From assembly GCF_010669145.1 (NCBI RefSeq), contig NZ_CP048632.1:1302001-1366000 (forward strand): a DNA stretch of 64,000 nucleotides. Reading direction: 5' to 3'. Every line of letters begins with the position of its first letter. Within the stretch, counting starts at the first letter, position 1. The translations under genes were made by a program, and so were the position numbers. This DNA is from Rhizobium oryzihabitans (GTDB taxonomy: Bacteria; Pseudomonadota; Alphaproteobacteria; Rhizobiales; Rhizobiaceae). Under the pieces are notes generated by a model. That model searched no databases, had not been told where the DNA came from, and saw only the letters and a list, made by a program, of their open reading frames with translations. This document shows positions 40,153 through 48,497 of this stretch, piece after piece.

Positions 40153-40286
40153 TTCGTGGGTTGAGCCGCGTTAAAATCGCTCCCTTGCATCCGGTAACGA
40201 CGCACAAACACAGCGTTCAATATCGCGATGCTCCCCAGTACCGACAGTTGTGATAAACTCCCGCCAGACAAAACGAGGAACTTGCG

Positions 40287-41210
40287 ATGTCCTTTTTTCC
40301 CGGCAACGATCCCGTCGCGGGTGATGCCTTTGCCTGCGACGCCATCGAAAATCTCATCATTCCGCGCACCAGCGATATTGGCGGCTTTGCGGTTCGTCGG
40401 GCGCTGCCGACGCGGCAGCGGCGTCTTGTCGGCCCCTTCATCTTTTTCGACCGCATGGGCCCGGCGATCCTGAAAGCGGGCGAGGCACTCGACGTCAAAC
40501 CGCATCCTCATATCGGGCTTTCCACCGTCACCTATCTGTTCGACGGCGAAATCAAGCATCGCGACAGCCTTGGCACCGAGCTTGTCATCCGCCCCGGCGA
40601 CATCAACCTGATGACGGCCGGGCGCGGCATCGTGCATTCGGAACGCACACCGGAAAACCTGCGCGGCCATCCGCTTTCCATGTCCGGCCTGCAGACCTGG
40701 CTTGCCCTGCCAGACCATATGGAAGAAATCGCCCCCGCCTTTGCCCATACGGCGAAGGAAGACATGCCGCTGATCGACCTCAAGGGCGCGTCCGGCCGGG
40801 TGGTAATCGGCGAATTTGAAGGCCTTACCTCCCCCGTTTCGGCCTTTACCGATACGCTTTACGTTGATTTGACGCTGGAGCCGGGCGTGAAATTTCCCTT
40901 CTCCGCCGATCATGAGGAACGGGCGATCTATATTCTCTCCGGTTCGCTCGATGTGGCCGGCGATATCTTCGCCGCCGACCAGCTGCTCGTCTTCCGGCCC
41001 GGCGACGACATCACGCTGCAGGCTGGCAGCAATGGCTGTCACATCATGATTTTTGGTGGAGCTGCACTCAATCAGCGTCGCTACATCTGGTGGAACTTCG
41101 TTTCGTCATCAAAAGAACGCATAGAGCAGGCCAAACAGGAGTGGAGAACCGGACGCTTCGATATCGTTCCCGGCGACGAAGAAGAGTTTGTCCCTTTGCC
41201 GGAAGGTTGA
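40287..41210 (+). CDS. Pirin family protein
   Basis: A 307-residue bicupin. The N-terminal cupin has the metal-ligand pattern HPHIGLSTVTYLFDGEIKHRD and MTAGRGIVHSER; the C-terminal cupin contains HEERAIYILSGSLDVAG. Bacterial pirins act as quercetin dioxygenases or modulate central metabolism; the specific role is unknown. AGGA precedes the ATG. It stands between xseB and dxs, and the 99 bp to dxs leave room for a separate promoter. Confidence 0.93.
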   Translation: MSFFPGNDPVAGDAFACDAIENLIIPRTSDIGGFAVRRALPTRQRRLVGPFIFFDRMGPAILKAGEALDVKPHPHIGLSTVTYLFDGEIKHRDSLGTELVIRPGDINLMTAGRGIVHSERTPENLRGHPLSMSGLQTWLALPDHMEEIAPAFAHTAKEDMPLIDLKGASGRVVIGEFEGLTSPVSAFTDTLYVDLTLEPGVKFPFSADHEERAIYILSGSLDVAGDIFAADQLLVFRPGDDITLQAGSNGCHIMIFGGAALNQRRYIWWNFVSSSKERIEQAKQEWRTGRFDIVPGDEEEFVPLPEG

Positions 41211-41309
41211 AATTCTATAGAAGTGTACGACATGCAGGGCTGCACCGTCGGCTTTCGACATGAAAGACGCTCTGGCACGCCCTGCTGACGACAAGAAAAG
41301 GCCGAACGA

Positions 41310-43229
41310 TTGACCGGAATGCCACAGACACCATTGCTCGACCGGGTAAATTTCCCCTCCGATCTCAAGGAGATCGATGATCGCGACCTGCCGGAACTGG
41401 CACGGGAATTGCGCGACGAGATGATTGACGCGGTGTCGAAAACCGGTGGCCATCTGGGTGCCGGCCTTGGCGTGGTGGAATTGACGATTGCCATCCACAA
41501 GGTGTTCAACACGCCGGAAGACCGGCTGATCTTCGATGTCGGCCATCAATGTTATCCGCACAAGATCCTGACCGGACGTCGCGAGCGCATCCGCACGCTA
41601 CGCCAGGAAGGCGGCCTTTCCGGTTTCACGCGTCGGGCCGAAAGCGAATATGACGATTTCGGCGCCGGCCATTCCTCCACCTCCATTTCCGCCGGTCTCG
41701 GCATGGCGGTGGCGGCGGGGCTGGATGAAAGCGACCGCAAGGTCATCGCCGTCATCGGCGACGGCTCCATGTCGGCGGGCATGGCGTTTGAGGCGCTCAA
41801 CAATGCCGGCGCGCTCGATGCGCGGCTGATCGTCATCCTCAACGACAACGACATGTCGATTGCGCCGCCGACGGGCGCGATGAGCGCCTATCTGGCGCGT
41901 CTTGCCTCTGGCCGCACCTATATGGGTTTCCGTGATTTCGGCAAGAAACTGACGGCCTATCTCGGCAAGACCATCGATCGCGCCATTACCCGCGCCGTGA
42001 CCCATGCCCGTGGTTACGTGACCGGCGGCACGCTGTTCGAGGAGCTTGGTTTCTATCACATCGGCCCGATCGACGGTCATTCGTTCGATCACCTCTTGCC
42101 GGTGCTGCGCAATGTGCGCGACAACCAGAAAGGCCCTGTTCTCATCCATGTGGTGACGCAGAAGGGCAAGGGTTATGCGCCAGCGGAAGCGGCGGCCGAC
42201 AAATATCACGGCGTCAACAAATTCGACGTCATCACCGGCGCGCAGGCGAAAGCCAAGCCGAATGCGCCGAGCTATACCAGCGTCTTTGCCGAGGCGCTGA
42301 TCCAGGAAGCCACCCTCGACGACAAGATCATCGGCGTCACCGCCGCCATGCCGAATGGAACAGGCCTCGACAAGATGGCCGAGCTTTTCCCGTCTCGCAC
42401 CTTCGATGTCGGCATTGCCGAACAGCATGCCGTCACCTTTGCGGCGGGGCTTGCGGCTGATGGTTACAAGCCGTTCTGCGCGCTTTATTCCACCTTCCTG
42501 CAGCGCGGTTACGACCAGCTGGTGCATGATGTGGCGATCCAGAGCCTGCCGGTGCGTTTCCCCATCGACCGCGCCGGTTTTGTCGGTGCGGATGGGCCGA
42601 CCCATGCCGGCTCTTTCGACACGACCTTCCTTGCCACCCTGCCCGGCATGGTGGTGATGGCAGCGGCCGACGAGGCCGAGCTGAAACATATGGTCCGCAC
42701 GGCAGCGGCTTATGATGAAGGCCCGATTTCCTTCCGTTACCCGCGCGGTGAAGGCGTGGGCGTCGAGATGCCGGCACGTGGCGAGATTCTTGAGATCGGC
42801 AAGGGCCGCATCATCAAGGAAGGCACCAAGGTCGCCCTCCTCTCCTTTGGTACGCGCCTTGCCGAATGCCTGGCGGCTGCCGAAGATCTCGATGCCGCCG
42901 GACTTTCCACCACGGTTGCCGATGCGCGCTTCGCCAAGCCGCTCGATCTCGACCTCATCCGCCAGCTGGCCAGCCATCACGAGGTTCTGGTGACCATCGA
43001 AGAAGGCTCCGTTGGTGGTTTCGGCGCGCATGTTCTGCATTTCATGGCCAGTGCCGGCCTGCTCGACCATGGCCCGAAGGTGCGGACGCTGACCCTGCCC
43101 GACCAGTGGGTGGAGCAGGCCAAGCCCGAGACCATGTATGCCAATGCCGGCCTCGACCGTGCCGGCATCGTTTCCACCGTGTTTAATGCGCTCGGCCAGC
43201 GTCAGGCCGGCGTCGGTTTCGCCGGCTGA
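41310..43229 (+). CDS. dxs: 1-deoxy-D-xylulose-5-phosphate synthase
   Basis: Dxs condenses pyruvate and glyceraldehyde 3-phosphate, the first step of the MEP pathway and a source for thiamine and pyridoxal. The 639-residue protein has the thiamine diphosphate motif [18 protein letters not shown] with NDNDMS, the GHSSTSIS loop, the catalytic glutamate region [14 protein letters not shown] and the transketolase C-terminal domain. The start is a TTG at 41310 ([10 protein letters not shown]); an ATG three codons later is possible. IspH of the same pathway is at 14009. Confidence 0.97.
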   Translation: MTGMPQTPLLDRVNFPSDLKEIDDRDLPELARELRDEMIDAVSKTGGHLGAGLGVVELTIAIHKVFNTPEDRLIFDVGHQCYPHKILTGRRERIRTLRQEGGLSGFTRRAESEYDDFGAGHSSTSISAGLGMAVAAGLDESDRKVIAVIGDGSMSAGMAFEALNNAGALDARLIVILNDNDMSIAPPTGAMSAYLARLASGRTYMGFRDFGKKLTAYLGKTIDRAITRAVTHARGYVTGGTLFEELGFYHIGPIDGHSFDHLLPVLRNVRDNQKGPVLIHVVTQKGKGYAPAEAAADKYHGVNKFDVITGAQAKAKPNAPSYTSVFAEALIQEATLDDKIIGVTAAMPNGTGLDKMAELFPSRTFDVGIAEQHAVTFAAGLAADGYKPFCALYSTFLQRGYDQLVHDVAIQSLPVRFPIDRAGFVGADGPTHAGSFDTTFLATLPGMVVMAAADEAELKHMVRTAAAYDEGPISFRYPRGEGVGVEMPARGEILEIGKGRIIKEGTKVALLSFGTRLAECLAAAEDLDAAGLSTTVADARFAKPLDLDLIRQLASHHEVLVTIEEGSVGGFGAHVLHFMASAGLLDHGPKVRTLTLPDQWVEQAKPETMYANAGLDRAGIVSTVFNALGQRQAGVGFAG

Positions 43230-43246
43230 CAAGATTGCCGGGACAG

Positions 43247-43267
43247 GAGGCGGGACGATCCCGCCTC
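43247..43267. terminator. Hairpin between convergent dxs and NTF2-like genes
   Basis: GAGGCGGGA and TCCCGCCTC pair perfectly around a CGA loop. It sits 18 bases after the dxs stop and just before the stop of the convergent minus-strand gene, so it may serve both directions. The T-tract is poor on both strands. Confidence 0.6.
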
Positions 43268-43271
43268 TGCC

Positions 43272-43631
43272 TCATGCCGCGCCATCGAGAAAACCGACGA
43301 CATTTTCGATCCGCCCCTCGGCATTCAGGCTGACGACATCGGTTCCGCCAGCGACATCGTCTCCGTCTGGCGAAATGAGACGCCATGAAAAACGGGTGAA
43401 ATTGCCGTGGCCATCCGGGGAGCCTGTGAGTACGAACCGATATCCCGGAAATTTCTGCCGCGCCGCCTCGATCATCGCGGCAATCCCCTGCTGACCCTCG
43501 CCCTGCATCAGCGGATCGACGTAGCGCGTGTTTTCTGACCACGCCTGACCGACGAGATGCCTGCGGCGTTCATTGTCCTCCTCGTTCCATGCTGCGAGAT
43601 AGGTTTCGGCGATTGCGAGATGCTGCGTCAT
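43272..43631 (-). CDS. NTF2-like/SnoaL-like protein
   Basis: A 119-residue cone-fold protein of the NTF2-like superfamily, with a helical N-terminus (AIAETYLAAWNEEDNERRRH), WSENTRYVDPLMQGEGQQGI and beta strands ending in VVGFLDGA. Such proteins are small-molecule binders, isomerases or uncharacterised. AAGGAG lies seven bases before the ATG. The gene is divergent from an XRE/MmyB-type regulator, with a perfect palindrome between them, and is probably that regulator's target. Confidence 0.85.
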   Translation of the reverse strand: MTQHLAIAETYLAAWNEEDNERRRHLVGQAWSENTRYVDPLMQGEGQQGIAAMIEAARQKFPGYRFVLTGSPDGHGNFTRFSWRLISPDGDDVAGGTDVVSLNAEGRIENVVGFLDGAA

Positions 43632-43687
43632 GATTGCGCTCCTTCTGGTTGACGGCCCAAACATGCCGGGGGTCGGGAAGCGGAACA

Positions 43688-43704
43688 ATTACCTCACAGG
43701 TAAT
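43688..43704. promoter_or_regulatory. Perfect 7-3-7 palindrome, probable operator
   Basis: ATTACCT-CAC-AGGTAAT lies 56 bases upstream of the NTF2-like start and 34 bases upstream of the XRE regulator start. A site of this shape in a short divergent region next to a helix-turn-helix gene is most simply the regulator's operator, acting on both promoters. That is inference from position and symmetry. Confidence 0.65.
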
Positions 43705-43738
43705 CGCATTGCCGCTCTCTTCTGCTAGGCTGTGGGGC

Positions 43739-44533
43739 ATGACACATCATCGAGAACATGTCGGCCAGGTGCTGAAGGAATGGCGTGCGCGCCGCAGGTT
43801 GAGCCAGCTCGATCTGGCGATGGAGGCGGATATATCCGCGCGCCATCTGAGCTTCGTGGAAAACGGGCGATCATCCCCCAGCCGCGAGATGCTCGCGAAA
43901 CTGGCCGAGCAGCTTTCCATGCCCGCCCGCGCCGCCAACCGGCTGATGCTGGCGGCGGGTTATGCGCCTGTTCATTCCGAACACTCGCTGGACGCGCCCG
44001 ATATGGCGGCGGCCCGGCGGGCCGTCGAAACCGTGGTGCATGGGCACATGCCCTTCCCCGCCCTTGCCGTAGACCGCCACTGGAACGTCGTTCTCGCCAA
44101 TGAGGCGGTTACGTCGCTTCTGGCCGGCGTTTCCGAAGAGCTGCTTCGCCCACCGCTCAACGCCTTGAGGCTGAGCCTGCATCCGCAGGGCCTGAGTTCG
44201 CGCATCGCCAACCTTGCCGAATGGCGTCATCACCTGCTGGAACGGCTGCGCCGTCAGGTCGAAGAGACGGGAGACGGGGTGCTTTCCCGGCTGCATGCGG
44301 AGCTTGCGGCCTATCCCGCGCCAAAGGCCTCGCCCGATGCCGCCGGGGCCGACCCTCTGGCCATACCGCTCCAGCTTCGCGATCCATCTTCGGGCGGCAT
44401 ATTGAGCTTCATTTCAACCACCACGGTTTTCGGAACGGCCACAGACGTCACGCTGTCCGAGTTGGTGCTGGAATGTTTCTACCCCGCTGACGCAGCAACC
44501 CGCACCGCCCTGATGCAAGACACCAAGGAGTAA
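43739..44533 (+). CDS. XRE-family regulator with MmyB-like ligand-binding domain
   Basis: A 264-residue regulator. Residues 1-65 form a Cro/C1-type helix-turn-helix (VLKEWRARRRLSQLDLAMEA, then SARHLSFVENGRSSPSREM). The rest matches the MmyB-like PAS-type ligand-binding domain, recognised from FPALAVDRHWNVVLANEAV, which in relatives binds fatty-acid-like ligands. The ligand here is unknown. The open frame extends upstream to 43634, across the palindrome, but the alignment begins at 43739. It starts an operon with the ABM monooxygenase gene five bases downstream. Confidence 0.9.
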   Translation: MTHHREHVGQVLKEWRARRRLSQLDLAMEADISARHLSFVENGRSSPSREMLAKLAEQLSMPARAANRLMLAAGYAPVHSEHSLDAPDMAAARRAVETVVHGHMPFPALAVDRHWNVVLANEAVTSLLAGVSEELLRPPLNALRLSLHPQGLSSRIANLAEWRHHLLERLRRQVEETGDGVLSRLHAELAAYPAPKASPDAAGADPLAIPLQLRDPSSGGILSFISTTTVFGTATDVTLSELVLECFYPADAATRTALMQDTKE

Positions 44534-44538
44534 GACCC

Positions 44539-44847
44539 GTGCACACCACCTATCTTATCGGCTTTCAGGTCCGTCCCGGCCAGCGCGAGCGCTTTCTCGA
44601 ATTGCTGAATGCGCTTCTCGACGCCATGCGGCACGAAAAGACGTTCTTGAACGCGACCCTGCATCGCGACGGCGAAAACGAAAACCGTTTCCTGCTGCAT
44701 GAGACCTGGAGCGACCATCAGGACGTTCTCGACGTTCAGATACATCGCCCCTATCGGCAGGCATGGCACGATGCATTGCCAGAGCTTCTGGATGCGCCAC
44801 GGGATATTTCCATCTGGCATCCAATGCGGGCCGATCATTCCGCGTGA
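44539..44847 (+). CDS. Antibiotic biosynthesis monooxygenase (ABM) domain protein
   Basis: A 102-residue dimeric alpha-beta barrel protein of the ABM/YgiN type: YLIGFQVRPGQRERFLELLN, then ATLHRDGENENRFLLHETWSDHQ. ABM proteins include cofactor-free quinone or anthrone monooxygenases and haem-degrading enzymes; none of the haem-ligand patterns is evident. The start is a GTG with AAGGAG that overlaps the stop of the upstream regulator gene, so the two are coupled. Confidence 0.87.
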   Translation: MHTTYLIGFQVRPGQRERFLELLNALLDAMRHEKTFLNATLHRDGENENRFLLHETWSDHQDVLDVQIHRPYRQAWHDALPELLDAPRDISIWHPMRADHSA

Positions 44848-44897
44848 GACCCTTCAAAACGCCTACCGTCAGAAAATCGTCATGGCTAAATGGATCC

Positions 44898-45281
44898 TCA
44901 GGTGAGCGAATGTCCCGCGTTTGCCAGCAGACCGGACGCTTTTTTGAGATCGCTCGTTTTCAAAAGCAGGTGGTCGCCATCGAAAGTCGAAACCACAAAT
45001 ATTCCTATATCATTGGTGGATAAGGGCTCGATGACGGAGAGGACGATGCCCGTTTCATCAAAGGCAAATGGCCCCTGAAACTTAAAGCACGACCAGCCGG
45101 CATCAAAGTGAACATCCTGCGGGATGCGGTCTTTCCGGCAGACGATGGAAAGTTCGTCATCGGTGCGGCTGATGCTGACGAACCCGCCGCCATCGGCCCA
45201 GGCCGGAATGGCTTCAGACGCGTGAAGCCGCGCCACCCCATATTCACCATCCAAAAGCCGTAACTTAACGCGAGCTGCCAT
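44898..45281 (-). CDS. ACT domain-containing protein
   Basis: A 127-residue protein with two small beta-alpha-beta units. The second half, FKFQGPFAFDETGIVLSVIE followed by GIFVVSTFDGDHLLLK, is the ACT_7/CASTOR-like pattern; the first half (ELSIVCRKDRIP) is the partner domain. Such proteins may sense amino acids, but no ligand has been shown for this group. It is convergent with the ABM gene and upstream of the chemoreceptor terminator. Confidence 0.83.
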   Translation of the reverse strand: MAARVKLRLLDGEYGVARLHASEAIPAWADGGGFVSISRTDDELSIVCRKDRIPQDVHFDAGWSCFKFQGPFAFDETGIVLSVIEPLSTNDIGIFVVSTFDGDHLLLKTSDLKKASGLLANAGHSLT

Positions 45282-45381
45282 CTGGAAATCGCCTTTCTCG
45301 AAAAACTGCGGCGGGCTTAACTTATCATCTGCTGATGCGAAGGGTCGAGCGCCCGCCTATTTGATCCGAAAACAGAGCAAT

Positions 45382-45410
45382 AAAAAGGGGCCGCACCGGG
45401 CCCCTTTTTT
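45382..45410 (-). terminator. Rho-independent terminator of the chemoreceptor gene
   Basis: AAAAAGGGGCC and GGCCCCTTTTTT flank a 6-7-base loop. Read on the minus strand it is a GC stem followed by a T-run, 27 bases after the stop of the chemoreceptor gene. The mirrored A/T runs mean it could also work in the plus direction. Confidence 0.88.
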
Positions 45411-45436
45411 CTGTGCAACGATACTGACCGCCCCGC

Positions 45437-47467
45437 TCAGAACTCCGTCCAGTCCTGATCCTTCGCGGCTGGCGCTTCCGACGTGCCGCCGAAGGCGCGG
45501 GCGAGGCTCTGGCCAAGCGCACGGGCCGGTGACGAGACCGGTCTTGCGGTAGCGGAGGCCGGTTTCACCGGTGCTTTCCTGGCCGGCGCGGGTGCCGGCT
45601 GGAAGGCTGGTTTTGCCGAGGAGTGGCGAGGAGCCGCATAGCTGCCGGCACCATTGCCGGCGCTGGCAACGGCAGCACGCGTGCCACCCATCCTGAACTG
45701 ACCGAGCAGGCTGTTGAGCGCTTCCGCTTCGCGGGCCAGCGAATGGCTGGCGGCGGTCTGCTGCTCCACCATGGCGGCATTCTGCTGCGTGCCCTGATCC
45801 ATGGTGTTTACGGCCGTGTTGATTTCCTGCAGGCCCGTCGCCTGTTCGCGGGCGGCAACGACGATGGCGCTGACATGGGCGTTGATCTCCTCGACTTCCG
45901 CCACGATGAGGTCCAGCGCCTTGCCTGTTTCGTCGACGAGATTGACGCCGTTTTCCACCTGCCGGCTGGAAGCGCCGATCAGCGTCTTGATTTCCTTGGC
46001 GGCATTGGCGGAACGCTGGGCGAGTTCACGCACTTCCTGCGCGACGACGGCGAAGCCCTTGCCAGCATCACCCGCACGGGCGGCTTCCACGCCTGCATTC
46101 AGCGCCAGAAGATTGGTCTGGAAGGCGATATCGTCGATGACGCCGATGATGTTGCCGATCTCGCCGGAGGACTTTTCGATCTCGCGCATGGCGGCAACCG
46201 CATTGCGCACCACAACGCCCGACTTTTCCGCACCGGCGCGGGCGCGTTGAACCAGACTGCCGGCATCTTCGGCGCCCTTGGCACTATCACGCACCGTGGT
46301 GGTGACTTCTTCCAGGGCTGCGGCGGTTTCCTCGATGGAGGCCGCCTGCTGTTCGGTGCGGCGCGACAGATCATCGGCGGCAGACAGCATTTCCGAAGCG
46401 CCGGCATTGATCGCTGCCGCATTCTCGCCAACGGCGCGCATGGCATGCTGGAGCTTTTCGACGGCGCTGTTGAAATCGATACGGATGGGGTCGATGTAGG
46501 AGGCGAACGGTGTTTCGATCCGGTAGGCAAGATCGCCCTCCGCCAGAGCCGAAAGACCCTTGCCCAGCTCGTCACGCGCAAAGGCGTTGGCGGCTTCGTC
46601 CTGCGCCTTCTCTTCCTCGTTGCGGCGACGCTCGGTCTCGGTTGCGGAGCGCATGCGCTCGGTTTCGCCGGCGAGACGGGATTTTTCCAGTCCGGCTTCC
46701 TTGAAGACGAGGACGGCCTTGGCCATCTTGCCGACTTCGTCGCCGCGATCGACCGCCGGAACTTCCGTGGTCATGTCGCCATCGGCAAGCCTGCTCATCG
46801 CCGCCGTCATGCCGACGATCGGCGTAACGATCGAGCGCGACAGCGCCCAGATGAGGGCAACGGCGAGAAGACCGGCGACAGCGCCGCCGCCCAGAAGCGC
46901 GTATTTCAGGTTCAGCGCCGCAGCCTGCTGTTCGGCCGCGTAAGCGGTCGACAGGCCGTTCAGCTGTTCCTTGATCTTGGCCGCGGAGGCGCGGAAACCG
47001 TCGAGCTGGCCCTTGGCCTGGTTGCGGCCGATCTCGATGATTTCGGAAATCGGCGCTTCGGTCGTCTTGCGCGCGGCGATCTGCGGTTCCGCCAGTTCCT
47101 TGAAGAACACGGTGGCGGATTTCTGCATGTCGTCGATGGATTGCAGGATGTCCGGCCGGCCGGCGGCAAGCACGCGGGCTTCGTCGAGCTTCTTCAGCAT
47201 CAGGTCGCGCTGGGCAAATACATCATTATAGGTGCTGTCGCTGCGAAACAGCAGGAAGCCGCGCTGGTTGACGGCCTGCTCCAGCATGGCGGCCGTCGCG
47301 CCGTCCACGGCCTGGATGATATCCTTGGTGCGGTTGTTTTCGATCGTGACGCGCTCACTCCCCAGCGTCTGCCAGAATACGACCGCAGAGGCGAGCAGGC
47401 ATACGCTCATCAACGCACAGAAGGTGACTATGAGCTTTATGTTGATGGGGAAGTTTTTCAGCGACAT
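45437..47467 (-). CDS. Methyl-accepting chemotaxis protein with CHASE3-like sensor
   Basis: A 676-residue chemoreceptor. A membrane helix (about 12-33) and a second (about 190-212) flank a helical periplasmic region of CHASE3 type that includes LEQAVNQRGFLLF. A HAMP domain, a second HAMP-like unit (LSALAEGDLAYRIETPF) and a long coiled-coil signalling domain follow, with the conserved hairpin tip IDDIAFQTNLLALNAGVEAA. The C-terminus is a Pro/Ala-rich tail ending DWTEF, which resembles the pentapeptide that tethers CheR and CheB. The ATG at 47467 follows GAGAGAG. It is isolated from other chemotaxis genes. Confidence 0.95.
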   Translation of the reverse strand: MSLKNFPINIKLIVTFCALMSVCLLASAVVFWQTLGSERVTIENNRTKDIIQAVDGATAAMLEQAVNQRGFLLFRSDSTYNDVFAQRDLMLKKLDEARVLAAGRPDILQSIDDMQKSATVFFKELAEPQIAARKTTEAPISEIIEIGRNQAKGQLDGFRASAAKIKEQLNGLSTAYAAEQQAAALNLKYALLGGGAVAGLLAVALIWALSRSIVTPIVGMTAAMSRLADGDMTTEVPAVDRGDEVGKMAKAVLVFKEAGLEKSRLAGETERMRSATETERRRNEEEKAQDEAANAFARDELGKGLSALAEGDLAYRIETPFASYIDPIRIDFNSAVEKLQHAMRAVGENAAAINAGASEMLSAADDLSRRTEQQAASIEETAAALEEVTTTVRDSAKGAEDAGSLVQRARAGAEKSGVVVRNAVAAMREIEKSSGEIGNIIGVIDDIAFQTNLLALNAGVEAARAGDAGKGFAVVAQEVRELAQRSANAAKEIKTLIGASSRQVENGVNLVDETGKALDLIVAEVEEINAHVSAIVVAAREQATGLQEINTAVNTMDQGTQQNAAMVEQQTAASHSLAREAEALNSLLGQFRMGGTRAAVASAGNGAGSYAAPRHSSAKPAFQPAPAPARKAPVKPASATARPVSSPARALGQSLARAFGGTSEAPAAKDQDWTEF

Positions 47468-47745
47468 CGCAAACTCTCTCGGCGACCCGATGCCTCGGAG
47501 CAAGCGTCTGCGTTGCAACGGTCGCAATAATGTGGATTGGAGGAGATGCCGTCATGGCAGGTTCCGACTGGCCGCACGGGCCTTGCGCACAAAGTGCAAT
47601 ACAAGCCTTTATATTGGATTAATCGCATATGCTGTTTGAGCGATGCCACATTCACGCCTGTATCAGGGCGAAGGCGGCAATGTCGGCGGGTTTCGATGAT
47701 AAATCGCTTGCATCGGCGGAGTTTGACGGTCATTGACACGGGACC

Positions 47746-48497
47746 ATGTCCAAAACACCTGAAAATGAACGGCTTGACCAGCTTCTTGTATCGCTCGGCC
47801 ACTTCGCCAGCCGCTCGCGTGCGCGCGATGCGGTTGCGCGCGGCACCGTGAGCGTCAACGGGAAAACCGCCACCAAGCCCAGCCAGACCGTTGCCGGAAA
47901 CGTCAAGATCGCCATTACCGATCCGGCGCAGGCCTATGTTTCCCGCGCTGCCCTCAAGCTTACCGCCGCGCTCGATCATTTCGGGCTCGATCCGAAGGGC
48001 CACGAATGTCTCGACGTCGGTGCTTCCACCGGCGGCTTCACCGAGGTGCTGCTTCATCGCGGTGCCAAGCACGTCACCTCCATCGATGTCGGCCACGGGC
48101 AGATGCATCCAAGGATCGAAAACGATCCGCGCGTCACCAATCTGGAGGGGCTGAATGCGCGCTTCCTCACGGCCGACGACATCGATGACCGATCCGTGGA
48201 CTTCATCGTCTCCGACGTGTCCTTCATCTCCATCAAGCTGGCGCTCGCCCCCGCACTTGGGCTTGCAACCTCCGGCGCGCTGGCGGTTCTCTTGGTCAAG
48301 CCGCAATTTGAGGCGGGCCGCGACGCCATCAGCAAGGCCGGCCTGTTGAAAGAGCCGGAAACGGCCCCGCCGTTGCTGCCGAACTGGAGCGCTGGCTCGT
48401 TGAAGACATGGGCTGGAAGAGCCTTGGCCTCATTCCCTCACCGATTTCCGGCGGCGACGGCAATATCGAATTTCTTCTCGGAGGCCAAAAGCCATGA
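47746..48497 (+). pseudogene. tlyA: TlyA family rRNA methyltransferase/haemolysin, apparent frameshift
   Basis: TlyA proteins methylate 2'-O positions of rRNA. The N-terminal S4 RNA-binding domain (RLDQLLVSLGHFASRSRARD) and the methyltransferase core with CLDVGASTGGFTEVLLHRGA, FIVSDVSFIS and LLVKPQFEAG are normal. At about 48365-48371 the frame breaks: the expected ending AVAAELERWLVEDMGWKSLG up to IEFLLGGQKP is encoded in the +1-shifted frame and stops at 48495-48497, four bases into the next gene. One extra C in the GGCCCCGCC run would restore a 250-residue protein. The unshifted frame instead runs into the next gene to 48672 with unrelated sequence. Either a real mutation or a sequencing error. 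Confidence 0.8.

Noticed and set aside
41598..43232. A 544-codon open frame on the minus strand
   Set aside because: It is antisense to dxs, which has full family motifs. The composition (His/Arg/Gly-rich) is typical of a shadow frame.
45623..47530. A 635-codon open frame on the plus strand
   Set aside because: It is antisense to the chemoreceptor gene, rich in Gly, Arg and Asp and without domains.
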